From: Pseudomonadota bacterium
GTDB taxonomy: Bacteria > Pseudomonadota > Alphaproteobacteria > Rhizobiales > Hyphomicrobiaceae
DNA length: 64,000 bases
NCBI GenBank assembly: GCA_023412805.1
Contig: JAEZRM010000095.1
Span: forward strand, 103,827 to 167,826
Direction: 5' to 3'
Position 1 is the first letter of the stretch; the number at the start of each line of letters is the position of its first letter. Under the pieces are notes generated by a model. It worked only from the letters and a program-made list of their open reading frames with translations, ran no database searches and had not been told where the DNA came from. Positions 47,703 to 56,847 of this stretch are shown in pieces. A program made the translations under genes and the position numbers.

Positions 47703-49079
47703 TCACGCAGGCGCCTCCGAGCGCGGCTCGAACTGCGCGATCGCAACATAGGCGATTGTTGCCGCAACGAGCCCTGCCACATACGGCGCTTCAACGCCAA
47801 GCACGTGCTCACCGACGAGCCAGACGGAGGCGCCGCTCGCCATGGCCGCAAGCGCGCTGAGTTCACCACCGAGCCGCGTGAAGAGGCCGAACACGAGCGT
47901 CACGAAGATCCCCGCACTGGCAAAGGCGGAGGCCAGCTCCACAAGGTCCGATATGTGCGTCGCGCGCAGCGCCAGCAGATAGGCGATCACGCCGAGCGTC
48001 GCCACCGACGCACGCGCAACCGTAACCTTTGTCCGCTCGGAGGCGCCCGGCCTCATGCGCAGCAGCAGGTTATGCGAGAGCATCGATCCGGCCGCGAGCA
48101 GCGCCGAATCCACCGTCGTCAGGATCGCCGAGATCAGCGCGCCGACGAACAGCACGTAGAGCGCCGGCGGGAGATGGCGCTGCGCGATCTCGGGCACGAT
48201 CTGCTCGGAGTCGGCAATGTCCGGCACGAGGAAAGGCCCGATAAGACCCAGCGTCACCGGAATGAGCGCGATCAGCAGATAGCAGCAGCCGCCGATCGTC
48301 GCGCCAGTCCGCGCCACCTCCGGCGAGCGGCACGCCAGCACCCGCGATATCAGCTCGACTGCGACCACCGAGCCGCAGATCGGAATGGCCCACTTTTCGG
48401 CAAGGGCGAGCCACGACTGATCCGCCGGAAAGAGCACCCAGCGCGATGGTTCGATCTTCGCAAGACCTGCCGTGATGCCACCGACCTCGGCAACAGCCAC
48501 CCAGCAGAGCCCGAAAAGCCCAGCGACGATCACCGTGCTTTGGATCGCATCGTTGTAGGCATCCGCCAGCAGGCCGCCGAGCACGGTGTAAGTGACGACG
48601 GCGATCACGGCGAGTGTCAGCGCCGTCTCGAGTTCGATGTCGGCTGCCGAGCCGACGATCTGCCCGAAGCCGCGGATCTGCGCCGCTGCCCACAGCACGG
48701 ATCCGGGAATGAGCAGCACCGCTGCAAGCCGCTCGACCCGCCCGGAGAAACGAAAACGAAAGAAATCGGCGAATGTCTGGATGCCGCGACGCCAGAGCTT
48801 CGCGGCAAAAAAAAGCCCCATGACGACAATGCCGAGGGCATAGGCAAAGGGCTCGGCCTGCGCGCCCGAAAGCCCCTCCGTATAGACGCGACTTGCCGCG
48901 CCGATCACGACCTCCGCGCCGAACCACGTGGCGAAGATCGAAACGGACGCGAGCCCGACACCAAATGAGCGGCCGGCCAGCATGTAATCGGTCTCGGTCG
49001 CGACCCGCCGCGCGACCCACGCACCGATCAGGATCTGCAGGCCGACATAGCCGATGATGCCCGCTACTGTCGCGCTCAT
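47703..49079 (-). CDS. Solute:sodium symporter family transporter
   Basis: A 458-residue integral membrane protein with about 12-13 hydrophobic helices, a LeuT-fold member of the SSS family. Marks include ATETDYMLAGRSFGVGLASVSIFATWFGAE at the N-terminus (helix 1 region), YNDAIQSTVIVAG and FVGALISAILTTVDSALLAAGS, the last corresponding to the Na2 site helix with its Ser/Thr pair. Substrate could be a carboxylate, proline-like amino acid or nucleobase; it cannot be told. The start at 49079 (MSATVAG) was chosen over an ATG seven codons upstream. The gene faces rlmE three bases away. Confidence 0.85.
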   Translation of the reverse strand: MSATVAGIIGYVGLQILIGAWVARRVATETDYMLAGRSFGVGLASVSIFATWFGAEVVIGAASRVYTEGLSGAQAEPFAYALGIVVMGLFFAAKLWRRGIQTFADFFRFRFSGRVERLAAVLLIPGSVLWAAAQIRGFGQIVGSAADIELETALTLAVIAVVTYTVLGGLLADAYNDAIQSTVIVAGLFGLCWVAVAEVGGITAGLAKIEPSRWVLFPADQSWLALAEKWAIPICGSVVAVELISRVLACRSPEVARTGATIGGCCYLLIALIPVTLGLIGPFLVPDIADSEQIVPEIAQRHLPPALYVLFVGALISAILTTVDSALLAAGSMLSHNLLLRMRPGASERTKVTVARASVATLGVIAYLLALRATHISDLVELASAFASAGIFVTLVFGLFTRLGGELSALAAMASGASVWLVGEHVLGVEAPYVAGLVAATIAYVAIAQFEPRSEAPA

Positions 49080-49182
49080 GCTGCCCCCCACTTTGCCCAC
49101 CGTCGCGGCGCGCTGCGAGGATGGTTCATTGCGTGCGCTTCATGCAAGAGGTGACGTCGTCGCTCGCGCCTTTGGCATACAC

Positions 49183-49284
49183 GGCTCCGCAAATTCCAAG
49201 TTTCAAAAAGGAGGGAGGCCGGGGTCTCCCCGAACGGGTGTGGGCGGTAGCCCACTCGCGCCGGAGGCGCGACCGACGCGACCC
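49183..49284. repeat. Dispersed intergenic repeat element, copy C (half element)
   Basis: Only the right-arm type is present: AATTCCAAGTTTC, an A-run, GGAGGGAGGCC, GGGGTCTCCCCG, GTGGGCGGTAGCCCAC and a CGCGCCGGAGGCGCG hairpin. It lies between the symporter gene and moeA and reaches the moeA stop. Both genes are on the minus strand, so the copy is downstream of moeA, as expected for a terminator-like role. Confidence 0.65.
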
Positions 49285-50489
49285 TAGAAATCGAGCGGCA
49301 GCACGCGCAGGGTCTCGCCGGGCGCAGCAGCCGGTGCATTCGGCGTGCGCACGATCAGACAATCCGCGATTGCCAGCGGTGAGAGCAGCGAACTGTCCTG
49401 CGAGCGCACGGGCGACACCTTCGGCGGTCCATCGCCATCACGCGTCAGTGTTGCACGCATGTAGTGCTGGCGCGGTCCGTTGGCTTCGATCGAAACGGCA
49501 GCAACCGCCCGTCGCGTGGCCTCGGTGGCCATCGACCGTCCGGCCAGTTGCTCAACCAGCGGCACAACGAACACGCGCGCGCACACGAGCGAGGATACCG
49601 GATTTCCTGGCAGACCGACGACCCGCAGCGACCCGAGGCGACCGCTCATGAGCGGTTTGCCCGGCCGCATGGCGATCTTCCAGAAGGCCAGCTCCATGCC
49701 CTGCTTGGAGAGTACGGGCGCGACCAGATCGTGATCGCCGACGGACGCGCCACCGATCGTGACCAGAATGTCGGCATCTTTCGCGCGCGCGACGTGGTCG
49801 TTCAGGCTTTCGGCGGTATCGCGCGCGATACCGAGCTGGATGATCTCCGCGCCGAAGTTGCGCAGCATGGCGCCAACCCCGAGATGGTTCGACGCGACGA
49901 TCTGCCCGATGCCCGGTGTCTCACCCGGGCGCACCAACTCATCGCCCGTCGAGAGAATAGCGACTTTGGGGCGGCGCCAGACGGCGAGTTCGCCGTGTCC
50001 CATGGAGGCCGCAAGAGAAAGTTCGCGCGGGCCGAGACGGCGGCCCGCTTCGAGCAGGCGCATGCCTTCTCTGAAATCGCCGCCACGCGGGCGAATGTGA
50101 TCAGTCTGAACGTCCTCGCCCTGCACGATGACGTGCGCACCTTCGCGTGTCGTGTGCTCCTGGATGACGACGCCGTCGGCGCCTTCGGGCACGGGCGCCC
50201 CCGTGAAAATGCGCGCGGCTTCACCAGCCCCAACGCGACCGTCGAATGGATGGCCTGCAGCGGATTCGCCGATCACCGTCAGCTTGGCGGGCAGCTTCTC
50301 GACATCGGCCGCGCGCACGGCGTAGCCGTCCATCGCGGACGCATCGAACGGTGGTTGCGTGAGGCGCGCAACCACCGGCTCGGCGAGAATGCGATCGTGC
50401 GCGGCCTCGATGGCGACGCGCTCCGCCCCAAGCGGTGCAGCGTCCACGAGAATGCGTGCGAGCGCCTCTTCGACCGAAAGCAATGCCAT
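49284..50489 (-). CDS. moeA: Molybdopterin molybdotransferase MoeA
   Basis: This enzyme inserts molybdate into adenylated molybdopterin in the last step of Moco synthesis. The 401-residue protein shows PPFDASAMDGYAVRA in domain I, the gephyrin-E-like domain with STGDELVRPGE, DADILVTIGGASVGDHDL and VGLPGNPVSSLV, and a C-terminal beta domain. The start at 50489 (MALLSVEEAL) is typical. It lies four bases after the moaC stop, in the trpC-moaC-moeA operon. Confidence 0.95.
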   Translation of the reverse strand: MALLSVEEALARILVDAAPLGAERVAIEAAHDRILAEPVVARLTQPPFDASAMDGYAVRAADVEKLPAKLTVIGESAAGHPFDGRVGAGEAARIFTGAPVPEGADGVVIQEHTTREGAHVIVQGEDVQTDHIRPRGGDFREGMRLLEAGRRLGPRELSLAASMGHGELAVWRRPKVAILSTGDELVRPGETPGIGQIVASNHLGVGAMLRNFGAEIIQLGIARDTAESLNDHVARAKDADILVTIGGASVGDHDLVAPVLSKQGMELAFWKIAMRPGKPLMSGRLGSLRVVGLPGNPVSSLVCARVFVVPLVEQLAGRSMATEATRRAVAAVSIEANGPRQHYMRATLTRDGDGPPKVSPVRSQDSSLLSPLAIADCLIVRTPNAPAAAPGETLRVLPLDF

Positions 50490-50493
50490 GAGT

Positions 50494-50988
50494 TCAGTCC
50501 TCCGCATCGCCGGCAGCGGTGCGCCACGTGCCGGAGCGACCGCCCGTCTTCTCGACAAGCTGCACGGGGCCGATGACCATGCCCCGATCGGCGGCTTTCA
50601 GCATGTCGTAGATGGTCAGGCACGCAACGGACACGGCCGTCAGCGCCTCCATCTCGACGCCCGTCTGGCCACTCACCTTGATCTCGGCCTTCACCGCAAT
50701 GCCGCAGGGATCGGCGCTCGTCGTAAAGTCGACGCTCGCTTTGGTGATCGCGAGCGGATGACAGAGCGGGATCAGCTCGTGCGTGCGCTTGGCCGCCATG
50801 ATGCCCGCCAGACGCGCGGCAGCGAGCACATCACCCTTCTTCGCCTCACCGGTCGTCACCAGCGCCAGTGTTTCCGGCGCCATGGAGACGAATCCCTCCG
50901 CGATGGCCGTGCGCGCGGTCACGGCCTTGTCCGACACATCGACCATGACCGCATCGCCGGCCTCGTTGATGTGCGAGAGGCGGCTCAT
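50494..50988 (-). CDS. moaC: Cyclic pyranopterin monophosphate synthase MoaC
   Basis: MoaC forms cyclic pyranopterin monophosphate from the MoaA product, the first committed part of Moco synthesis. The 164-residue protein has the active-site region HELIPLCHPLAIT, GVEMEALTAVSVACLTIYDM, and the Lys/Asp residues in DMLKAADRGMVIGPVQLVEKTGGRSG. The start at 50988 overlaps the trpC stop (ATGA). MoaA is not in the window. Confidence 0.96.
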   Translation of the reverse strand: MSRLSHINEAGDAVMVDVSDKAVTARTAIAEGFVSMAPETLALVTTGEAKKGDVLAAARLAGIMAAKRTHELIPLCHPLAITKASVDFTTSADPCGIAVKAEIKVSGQTGVEMEALTAVSVACLTIYDMLKAADRGMVIGPVQLVEKTGGRSGTWRTAAGDAED

Positions 50989-51785
50989 GATGCGCGTCCT
51001 GTCAGAAGTTTGCGCGTCGCAGCGGTGACGTCTTCCTTGCGCATGAGGCTTTCGCCGACGAGGAAGGCATTCACTCCCACCTTCGCGAGCCTCTCGAGAT
51101 CGCCATAGCCCGAGATACCGCTCTCGCCGATGACGATGCGATCCTTGGGCACGCGCGGGGCGAGCCGCTCGGTCGTCGCAAGTGTCGTCTCGAACGTCTT
51201 GAGATTGCGATTGTTGATGCCGATCAGGCGGCACGGCAGCGAGAGCGCGCGATCGAGCTCGGCATCGTCATGCACCTCGACGATCGCATCCATGCCCCAG
51301 GCCTGAGCAGCAGCCGCAAGATCGCGCGCAACGGCATCCTCGATCTGCGCCATGATGATGAGAATGCAGTCCGCGCCCCACGCGCGTGCTTCTGCCACCT
51401 GGTAGGTATCGAGCATGAAATCCTTGCGCAGTGCGGGCAGCCGTGTCGCCTTGCGGGCCGCGGTCAGATACTCCGGCGCGCCCTGGAAGGATGGTGTGTC
51501 TGTCAGCACGGAGAGGCACGCCGCACCACCCGCCTCGTACGCCTTCGCCAGTGATGGCGGATCGAAGTCGGCGCGGATCAGCCCCTTCGAGGGCGAGGCC
51601 TTCTTGATCTCGGCGATCAGTGCGAACTGCCCTTCGCGAATGCGCCGCTCGAGTGCACCCGCGAACGACCGCACCGGCGTCGCGCGTCGCGCCGCCTCCT
51701 CGATGGCCGCCTGCGGCCGCGCCTGCTTCGCCTCGGCGATCTCGGCGAGCTTGTATTTCGTGATCTTGTCGAGAATGTCGCTCAT
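50985..51785 (-). CDS. trpC: Indole-3-glycerol phosphate synthase TrpC
   Basis: A TIM-barrel enzyme of tryptophan synthesis that closes the indole ring. The 266-residue protein has IAEIKKASPSKG (catalytic Lys and phosphate-side loop), LSVLTDTPSFQG, LRKDFMLDTYQV with the second catalytic Lys, INNRNL and ESGISGYGDL. The start at 51785 (MSDILDKI) is standard. It heads the trpC-moaC-moeA operon, a widespread alphaproteobacterial arrangement; trpG and trpD, often just upstream, are replaced here by the divergent phosphoesterase gene. Confidence 0.96.
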   Translation of the reverse strand: MSDILDKITKYKLAEIAEAKQARPQAAIEEAARRATPVRSFAGALERRIREGQFALIAEIKKASPSKGLIRADFDPPSLAKAYEAGGAACLSVLTDTPSFQGAPEYLTAARKATRLPALRKDFMLDTYQVAEARAWGADCILIIMAQIEDAVARDLAAAAQAWGMDAIVEVHDDAELDRALSLPCRLIGINNRNLKTFETTLATTERLAPRVPKDRIVIGESGISGYGDLERLAKVGVNAFLVGESLMRKEDVTAATRKLLTGRAS

Positions 51786-51943
51786 GTCTGCCCGTATACT
51801 CCTGTCCGGCCCTGCCTTGCCAGCGCGAACGGCAATCAGCCCGAACACAGCGCTGAGTTGCTTAAGGTTTGGCGCCTTTGCGGCACATCGGCGGCTCGCG
51901 TATAAGCGCTCGTGACGCATCCTACCACAGTAGGCCCGACAGT

Positions 51944-52909
51944 ATGACGGCGGCAGAATCGACCGGCACGCATTTCACCCTGGCGCACCTCTCGGACGTT
52001 CACCTCGGCCCCTTGCCGCCTATCGGCGCCCGCCACTGGAATGTGAAGCGCCTCCTTGGCTGGCTGAACTGGCAGCGCAGCCGGCGCCATCTCTACAGCC
52101 GCGACGTCCTCGACCGTATCGTCGCCGACATGGCCGCGCAGGCGCCCGACCACATTGCCGTCACCGGCGACATCGCCAACCTGGGCCTCCCCGCCGAGCA
52201 TGAGGCCGCACTGGCCTGGCTGCGCACGCTCGGCGATGGCGAGCGCGTCACGGTCATCCCCGGCAATCACGACATCTACAGCAGCATCGGCGCCGACCAC
52301 GGCACCGCGCGCTGGCATGCGCACATGTCGCCGAATACCGCCGCCGCCGACTACGCCATTGCCGAAGCACTGAGCGGCGAGGCCGCTTTCCCCTTCGTGC
52401 GCCGCTTCGGCAAGCTCGCCATCATCGCGCTGAACTCGGCCGTGCCGACGCGGCCCATGTATGCCATCGGCCGCATCGGCAAGCCCCAGCTCGATCGCCT
52501 CGCGCGCATTCTCGACGGACTCGGCGCGGAGGGCCTGACGCGCGTCGTTCTCATCCATCATCCGCCCGTGCCGGGTCTGTCCAAAGCACGCCACGATCTC
52601 CAGGATGCGGATGCGCTCGCCGACGTTCTCACGCGCCACGGAGCCGAGCTCGTGTTGCATGGTCATGAGCATGTTTCGAGTGAGCACTGGCACCCGGCGC
52701 TCTCGGGCCACATTCCCATCATCGGCGTGCCATCGGCGTCGCTCGCGCGTCCGCACAAGAAGGAGCCACCGGCGCGCTATCACCTTTATCGCATTGCGCT
52801 CGACGGCAACCGTCCGTCCATCGAGATGATCGCGCGCGGCCTCGCCGAGCCGGATGGCTCCGTCATCGAGCTGGAGCGGCGACGGCTCGTGCCAGCGACA
52901 AGTCAATAA
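51944..52909 (+). CDS. Metallophosphoesterase
   Basis: A 321-residue calcineurin-like phosphoesterase. The binuclear metal site can be read: LSDVHLG (D, H), VTGDIANLG (GD), IPGNHD (GNH), VLIHHPP and LHGHEH. The order and spacing fit the cAMP phosphodiesterase CpdA/Icc-like subgroup, but substrate is not certain. No signal peptide or membrane segment. Its last three codons, AGT CAA TAA, lie in the arm of repeat copy D. It is divergent from trpC across a 158-base gap. Confidence 0.88.
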   Translation: MTAAESTGTHFTLAHLSDVHLGPLPPIGARHWNVKRLLGWLNWQRSRRHLYSRDVLDRIVADMAAQAPDHIAVTGDIANLGLPAEHEAALAWLRTLGDGERVTVIPGNHDIYSSIGADHGTARWHAHMSPNTAAADYAIAEALSGEAAFPFVRRFGKLAIIALNSAVPTRPMYAIGRIGKPQLDRLARILDGLGAEGLTRVVLIHHPPVPGLSKARHDLQDADALADVLTRHGAELVLHGHEHVSSEHWHPALSGHIPIIGVPSASLARPHKKEPPARYHLYRIALDGNRPSIEMIARGLAEPDGSVIELERRRLVPATSQ

Positions 52910-53035
52910 AGGCGGGTGGGTTCGGGAGGGTGTCCCTCCCGGCGGGAGCGCGAGGGCTGGACCTCGTCGCGCCGAAGGCGCGTGTCTTCGACACGACGGA
53001 CACCCCCGAACCCCCGTCTTTTATTGACTTAATTC
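52901..53035. repeat. Dispersed intergenic inverted-repeat element, copy D
   Basis: Two arms of about 35 bases face each other in a convergent gap. The outer ends read AAGTCAATAAAGGCGGG on the left and CCCGTCTTTTATTGACTT on the right, followed inwards by GGTTCGGGAGGGTGTCC and GGACACCCCCGAACC. The right arm shares a 27-base identical stretch with copy B (starting GGACACCCCCGAACC). The centre has a CGCGCCGAAGGCGCG hairpin and a GTCTTCGACAC hairpin. Both convergent genes end in the arms with AGT CAA TAA. Confidence 0.75.
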
Positions 53036-53809
53036 GAGCTGCCCCTTGCTATCGATGACGATGACCGGGCCGCGGCGCTGCTCGATCCAGCCGCGCACGA
53101 GCACGCGACGGCCCACCAGCGAGCGCACCGCGATGCCACCGGTCAGATCAGCGCGATTGCCGGGCACCACCGCCGCAAACGGATAGGCGCGACCGCGTCG
53201 TGCGCCGAGCGAGACATAAACGTCACCGCTGCCGCGTGACACACGCCGCACCGTGCCGCTCACGACATGAAAAGTACCGGCAGCGTTGCCCCAATCATCG
53301 CGTGACGATGCACGCACGCGATAGGCGGCGTTGGCCCAAAGCCCGGTCTTCTCTTCGCGCGCGCGGCGCTCGAATTTTGCCAATGCCTCGGTGCACGCAT
53401 CCTCACCCGGACGCCCGTAGGCGCGCGCGAGGCCACGCGTGACAAGCGCGCCCTGCAACCACGCACCGTCGATCGTAACGTGAGCCAGCATCTGCCCATA
53501 GCGATCACGTTGCACAGTATCGTGCCACAACACCGCTGAGCGCCCCACTGCAAGCTCGGCCAACGCGTCACGCGTCGCGTTCTCCGGCGGCCAACTGCCG
53601 GACGTTGCGCCGACATCGGCTGCTCGCGGCGCCAGCGCACCGATCAGCCGCAAATGACGCCCATCATCGAGCAGCAGCGTCTCGCCATCGAGCACGCGGG
53701 CAATGGCGCGAGCGTCGCCGCGCGTGAGCGGGCACGGTGGCGCCTCGGCGTGCGCGGCTTCAATGAGAAGGCCAACGACCGCGACCGCGAAGCACGCAGC
53801 GCGCCACAT
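53021..53809 (-). CDS. Exported thermonuclease-family (SNase) protein
   Basis: A 262-residue protein with a signal peptide (about residues 1-21, ACFAVAVVGLLIEAAHA). The staphylococcal-nuclease domain shows DGETLLLDDGRHLRLIGALAPR and RDRYGQMLAHVTIDGAWLQGALVTRGLARAYG, with catalytic Arg and Glu-like positions present (EEKTGLWA later). The second half is a further OB-like segment with SGTVRRVSRGSGDVYVSLG and IEQRRGPVIVID. It may degrade nucleic acid in the periplasm or outside. The C-terminal codons come from the dispersed repeat. Confidence 0.85.
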   Translation of the reverse strand: MWRAACFAVAVVGLLIEAAHAEAPPCPLTRGDARAIARVLDGETLLLDDGRHLRLIGALAPRAADVGATSGSWPPENATRDALAELAVGRSAVLWHDTVQRDRYGQMLAHVTIDGAWLQGALVTRGLARAYGRPGEDACTEALAKFERRAREEKTGLWANAAYRVRASSRDDWGNAAGTFHVVSGTVRRVSRGSGDVYVSLGARRGRAYPFAAVVPGNRADLTGGIAVRSLVGRRVLVRGWIEQRRGPVIVIDSKGQLELSQ

Positions 53810-54781
53810 CTACAGCCAGCCCTTACGCCTGAAATATACGTAGGGAAGGATGGCTGCGAGCACCATCAAGATGAGCGCCAATGGATAGCCGATGGTCCAG
53901 TCCAGCTCCGGCATGTGCTTGAAGTTCATGCCGTAGATCGAGGCAATGAGCGTCGGCGGAAGGAATACGACGGCCGCGACCGAGAAGAGTTTTATGATCT
54001 GGTTCTGTTCGATGTTGATCATGCCGAGCGTCGCTTCGAGAAGGAACTCGAGCCGCGCACTGAGGAAACGCATATTATCGAGCAGCGAGGCGATATCGCG
54101 CTGCGCCGACTTGATGCGCTTGCTCACCCGGGCGTCGCTGCCGCGCTCGCGCATGGCATTCGCAACGAAGGCGAGCACGCGGTCGATGGAGAACGCACTT
54201 TCCTGGACGCGCGCAATGATGTCGCCTTCCTTGCCGATCGTCCGCAGCGCCACGTCGAGACGCTTGCCGCGCGTCTGCTGCCCGCCCTTGATCAGAAATA
54301 CGCCCGGCGCGAGGCGGTCGACGTCATCCTGGATGCGCTCGATGAGATCGGCCTGCCGGTGGATCAGGGCTTCGATCAGCCCCACCATAATTTCGGGGCC
54401 GCTTGCGCACGGCGCTTGCCCCTTCTCCGCGCGCGCCAAGAACATCGGGAACGCCTTCGGCTCGGCATAGCGTACCGTTACCAGACGGTTCCCGGCGAGA
54501 ATGAAGGTTATCGACGATGCGGCCGGAACGGTCTGCTCGATGGCATAGATGACGTAGGCCGTCATGTAATACGCGTCGTTCTCGACGTAGAGCCGATTGG
54601 ACGCTTCGATCTCGCGCATCTCGGCACGTGTGGGCACGGAGATGCCCAGCGCCTTCTCGACGGCTGCATCCTCTTCGGGTGTCGGATTGAGCAGATCGAT
54701 CCACACGCTCGCATCTGTGAGCGCGTCCACACCGCTGCAGGTTCCGAGGCCGTTACCGGCGGCATCATAGATCGTGAGCAT
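53810..54781 (-). CDS. corA: CorA-family Mg2+/Co2+ transporter
   Basis: A pentameric inner-membrane divalent cation channel, 323 residues. The cytoplasmic funnel domain has VWIDLLNPTPEE near the N-terminus and the long stalk helix through KRIKSAQRDIASLLDNMRF. Two C-terminal membrane helices follow, and the selectivity motif is in SIYGMNFKHMPEL. The basic tail YFRRKGWL is typical. The start at 54781 (MLTIYDAAG) is preferred; the long upstream frame is antisense or non-coding. The gene directly abuts the nuclease stop, on the same strand. Confidence 0.94.
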   Translation of the reverse strand: MLTIYDAAGNGLGTCSGVDALTDASVWIDLLNPTPEEDAAVEKALGISVPTRAEMREIEASNRLYVENDAYYMTAYVIYAIEQTVPAASSITFILAGNRLVTVRYAEPKAFPMFLARAEKGQAPCASGPEIMVGLIEALIHRQADLIERIQDDVDRLAPGVFLIKGGQQTRGKRLDVALRTIGKEGDIIARVQESAFSIDRVLAFVANAMRERGSDARVSKRIKSAQRDIASLLDNMRFLSARLEFLLEATLGMINIEQNQIIKLFSVAAVVFLPPTLIASIYGMNFKHMPELDWTIGYPLALILMVLAAILPYVYFRRKGWL

Positions 54782-54867
54782 CGCCACGCGCCCCGCAGAG
54801 GTGAGAGCCGGATATCCGACGCCGTATACCTCACTTGCGACAGCAGAGCGACTGCGTCGAACTGGGT

Positions 54868-56079
54868 TCAGGTTAGCGGCGAGGTGTGTGTGGGTACGCG
54901 TCCATTCGCAGGTTGCCGCTCCGTGCGCCAGAAGAGCCAGATGAAAGCGATCAGGGACACCACGACGAAGAGGCCGAAAGTCCATGGCTCGGCGCCGGCC
55001 CCGAGGAGGCGAACCGCCCAATCGTTGATCTGGGGATAGCGCAAAATGGCAATGGCGCTGGCAATCACGCTCGCGCCCTGCGCGATCAGCTCGCGGTTCT
55101 TATCGAGACGGCGCAGGAAGAAAAACGGCAGCAGGATCGCCCACGGCACGATGACGAGGCTCCATCGCAAGTGCAGGCCTGCGTGCATGCGGCCGAAAAG
55201 CGCCATGCTCGTCTGGAGATACGCATAATCCATCAGCGGCCACGTCAGCATCGCGAGGCCGCCGATGATGATGCCGCGTTCTATGAACGGCACGTAGTCC
55301 GGATAGAGGATATCGATCCGCTTGCGCCAGAAGGCCAGAAGGCCCGCAATGATGATCATCACGGCAATAAAGAAGACCTTGAGCGGCAGGAAGTATCGAT
55401 CGAGCTCGGCCGAGCGCGAACGCAGGCGCGGATCGGCTTGCAGCTCCCCGATTTCGGCGGCAAAGCGGGCTTGCACGTCACAGCACTGGCGCGCATCGAG
55501 AAGCGTACCCGACGGGAAGCAGTAACGCTTCTCAATGTAATCGGCAGGGCGCTCGACCAGCGGATCCGGCGTGCAGTTGCGTGTGAACTCTGCAAGGCCG
55601 ACGCGCTGGCGGCCAAAGGTGCGCAGCCGCTCGAGCGCGGTCAGGATGGGAACGCGCGGGCACATGGCGCTGGTCCCGTCGACAGCCGTGCACGGGACCT
55701 GGCTGCCCTTGTCGCTTGCGAGCGCCTGCGGCTCGACCTCCCAGATACCGCGCAGGTTGGCGCCGCCAATCTGCTGCGAAACCCACCATGAGGCCGCGAT
55801 CACGACCGCAAACCCGATCAGAAAGCGCGCCTTGCCGTAACGAACGCGCGTTTCCTTCGACCAGTAGAGATGCGTGAAGATGACGGACGGCCAGTAGAAC
55901 GCCGCGAGGACGACGATGCCGAACGTCGGGAAGAACACGAACAGGTGGCTGTGGGTCAACGCCAGCGACAGCCAGTCCAGATCCTTGAATTCAAGTATGA
56001 GCGTCGCGGTGGAAGCGACGAAGCTCGCGGCGAGGCCCGCATACACGATCGCCACGAAAAGATGAGCGCCCCACGCCAT
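54868..56079 (-). CDS. Multi-spanning membrane protein of unknown function with Cys-rich loop
   Basis: Not recognised. The 403-residue protein has about eight hydrophobic segments: three at residues 1-110 (AHLFVAIVYAGLAASFVAST, FVFFPTFGIVVLAAFYW, FLIGFAVVIAASW), then a soluble loop of about 120 residues, and four or five more in the second half. The loop has six cysteines: VPCTAVDG, AMCPRVP, RNCTPDP, RYCFPSG and a CC pair in ARQCCDVQ. If it lies in the periplasm these could form disulfides. The start at 56079 has GGGAGGGG two bases before it. It lies 86 bases upstream of corA on the same strand. Confidence 0.65.
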   Translation of the reverse strand: MAWGAHLFVAIVYAGLAASFVASTATLILEFKDLDWLSLALTHSHLFVFFPTFGIVVLAAFYWPSVIFTHLYWSKETRVRYGKARFLIGFAVVIAASWWVSQQIGGANLRGIWEVEPQALASDKGSQVPCTAVDGTSAMCPRVPILTALERLRTFGRQRVGLAEFTRNCTPDPLVERPADYIEKRYCFPSGTLLDARQCCDVQARFAAEIGELQADPRLRSRSAELDRYFLPLKVFFIAVMIIIAGLLAFWRKRIDILYPDYVPFIERGIIIGGLAMLTWPLMDYAYLQTSMALFGRMHAGLHLRWSLVIVPWAILLPFFFLRRLDKNRELIAQGASVIASAIAILRYPQINDWAVRLLGAGAEPWTFGLFVVVSLIAFIWLFWRTERQPANGRVPTHTSPLT

Positions 56080-56847
56080 AACCCCCTCCCACCAACGCTC
56101 TGCGGCTTTGCTCCCCAGCAAATGCCGTTGTCCCCCCGATCGTTACTACATCACGCCTGCGACGGAGGCACAACGGGCGAGGCGTTGCGAACCTGTCGCA
56201 GTGTGGCGCGCATGGATCAGTGTCCAACGCCCGACATCAGGATGGCGGCCGAAATTGTGGCCACCGCCCGATTGGCAGTCTCGGGCGGTGGCCAAAGTCC
56301 GCGGATTGAGCCCATACGGCTTGACCTTGGGTTTCCCGAATGGACATGGAGGGACGCGTGGGATTTGTCCATCGAGAGCCTAGGCCTTTGGCGGGGGGTC
56401 GACCGCCTGCCGCAATTGGCTCATGGTCGCGGACCAGAACGACATGGAGATCGTCGCACCTCCTTTCCCAGGATCACTCGATCACGGCGCCTTGCCGCCC
56501 ACGGGTACGGGTGGGCAGCGGCCGACTGGTTCGGGGAGCGGCGGCCAGCCGGGCAACTGTTGTGGTGTCATTCGCCGCTAAGCGACTTTCGCCACACGTT
56601 GAGGTTGACATCAATGCCTGAATACACCGTAAACGCGCCGACGGACCGTTTATCAACCGATAGTTGCGAAGATGACGCGATCCGTGCTGGTGCAGTCCAC
56701 GTCTGAGCCCGGCACGGAATGTCGGCGGGCGCCGGTGCAGCGTGGTGCGGCAAGTGGGGGGCTCGAGGGGTTAAGAGCATTGCCAAGCTCGCCGCCTGGA
56801 GATATGGACTACACCACGATTTCGGCGCGCTTCGAGCGTCGCCGCGT
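56080..56847. other. 768-base gap between membrane protein and tRNA-Thr
   Basis: No supported gene. One frame on the plus strand (56213-56706) is open but has poor protein character. A perfect 13-base inverted repeat with a 9-base loop, arms GGCCACCGCCCGA, lies at 56259-56293. The final part should hold the tRNA promoter. The recombinase reading frame of the integrated element extends into this gap on the minus strand as far as 56771. Confidence 0.45.

Noticed and set aside
56213..56706. Possible 164-residue gene in the gap before the tRNA
   Set aside because: No ribosome site, no recognisable motif, unusually high tryptophan and arginine, and it spans the perfect inverted repeat. Kept as non-coding.
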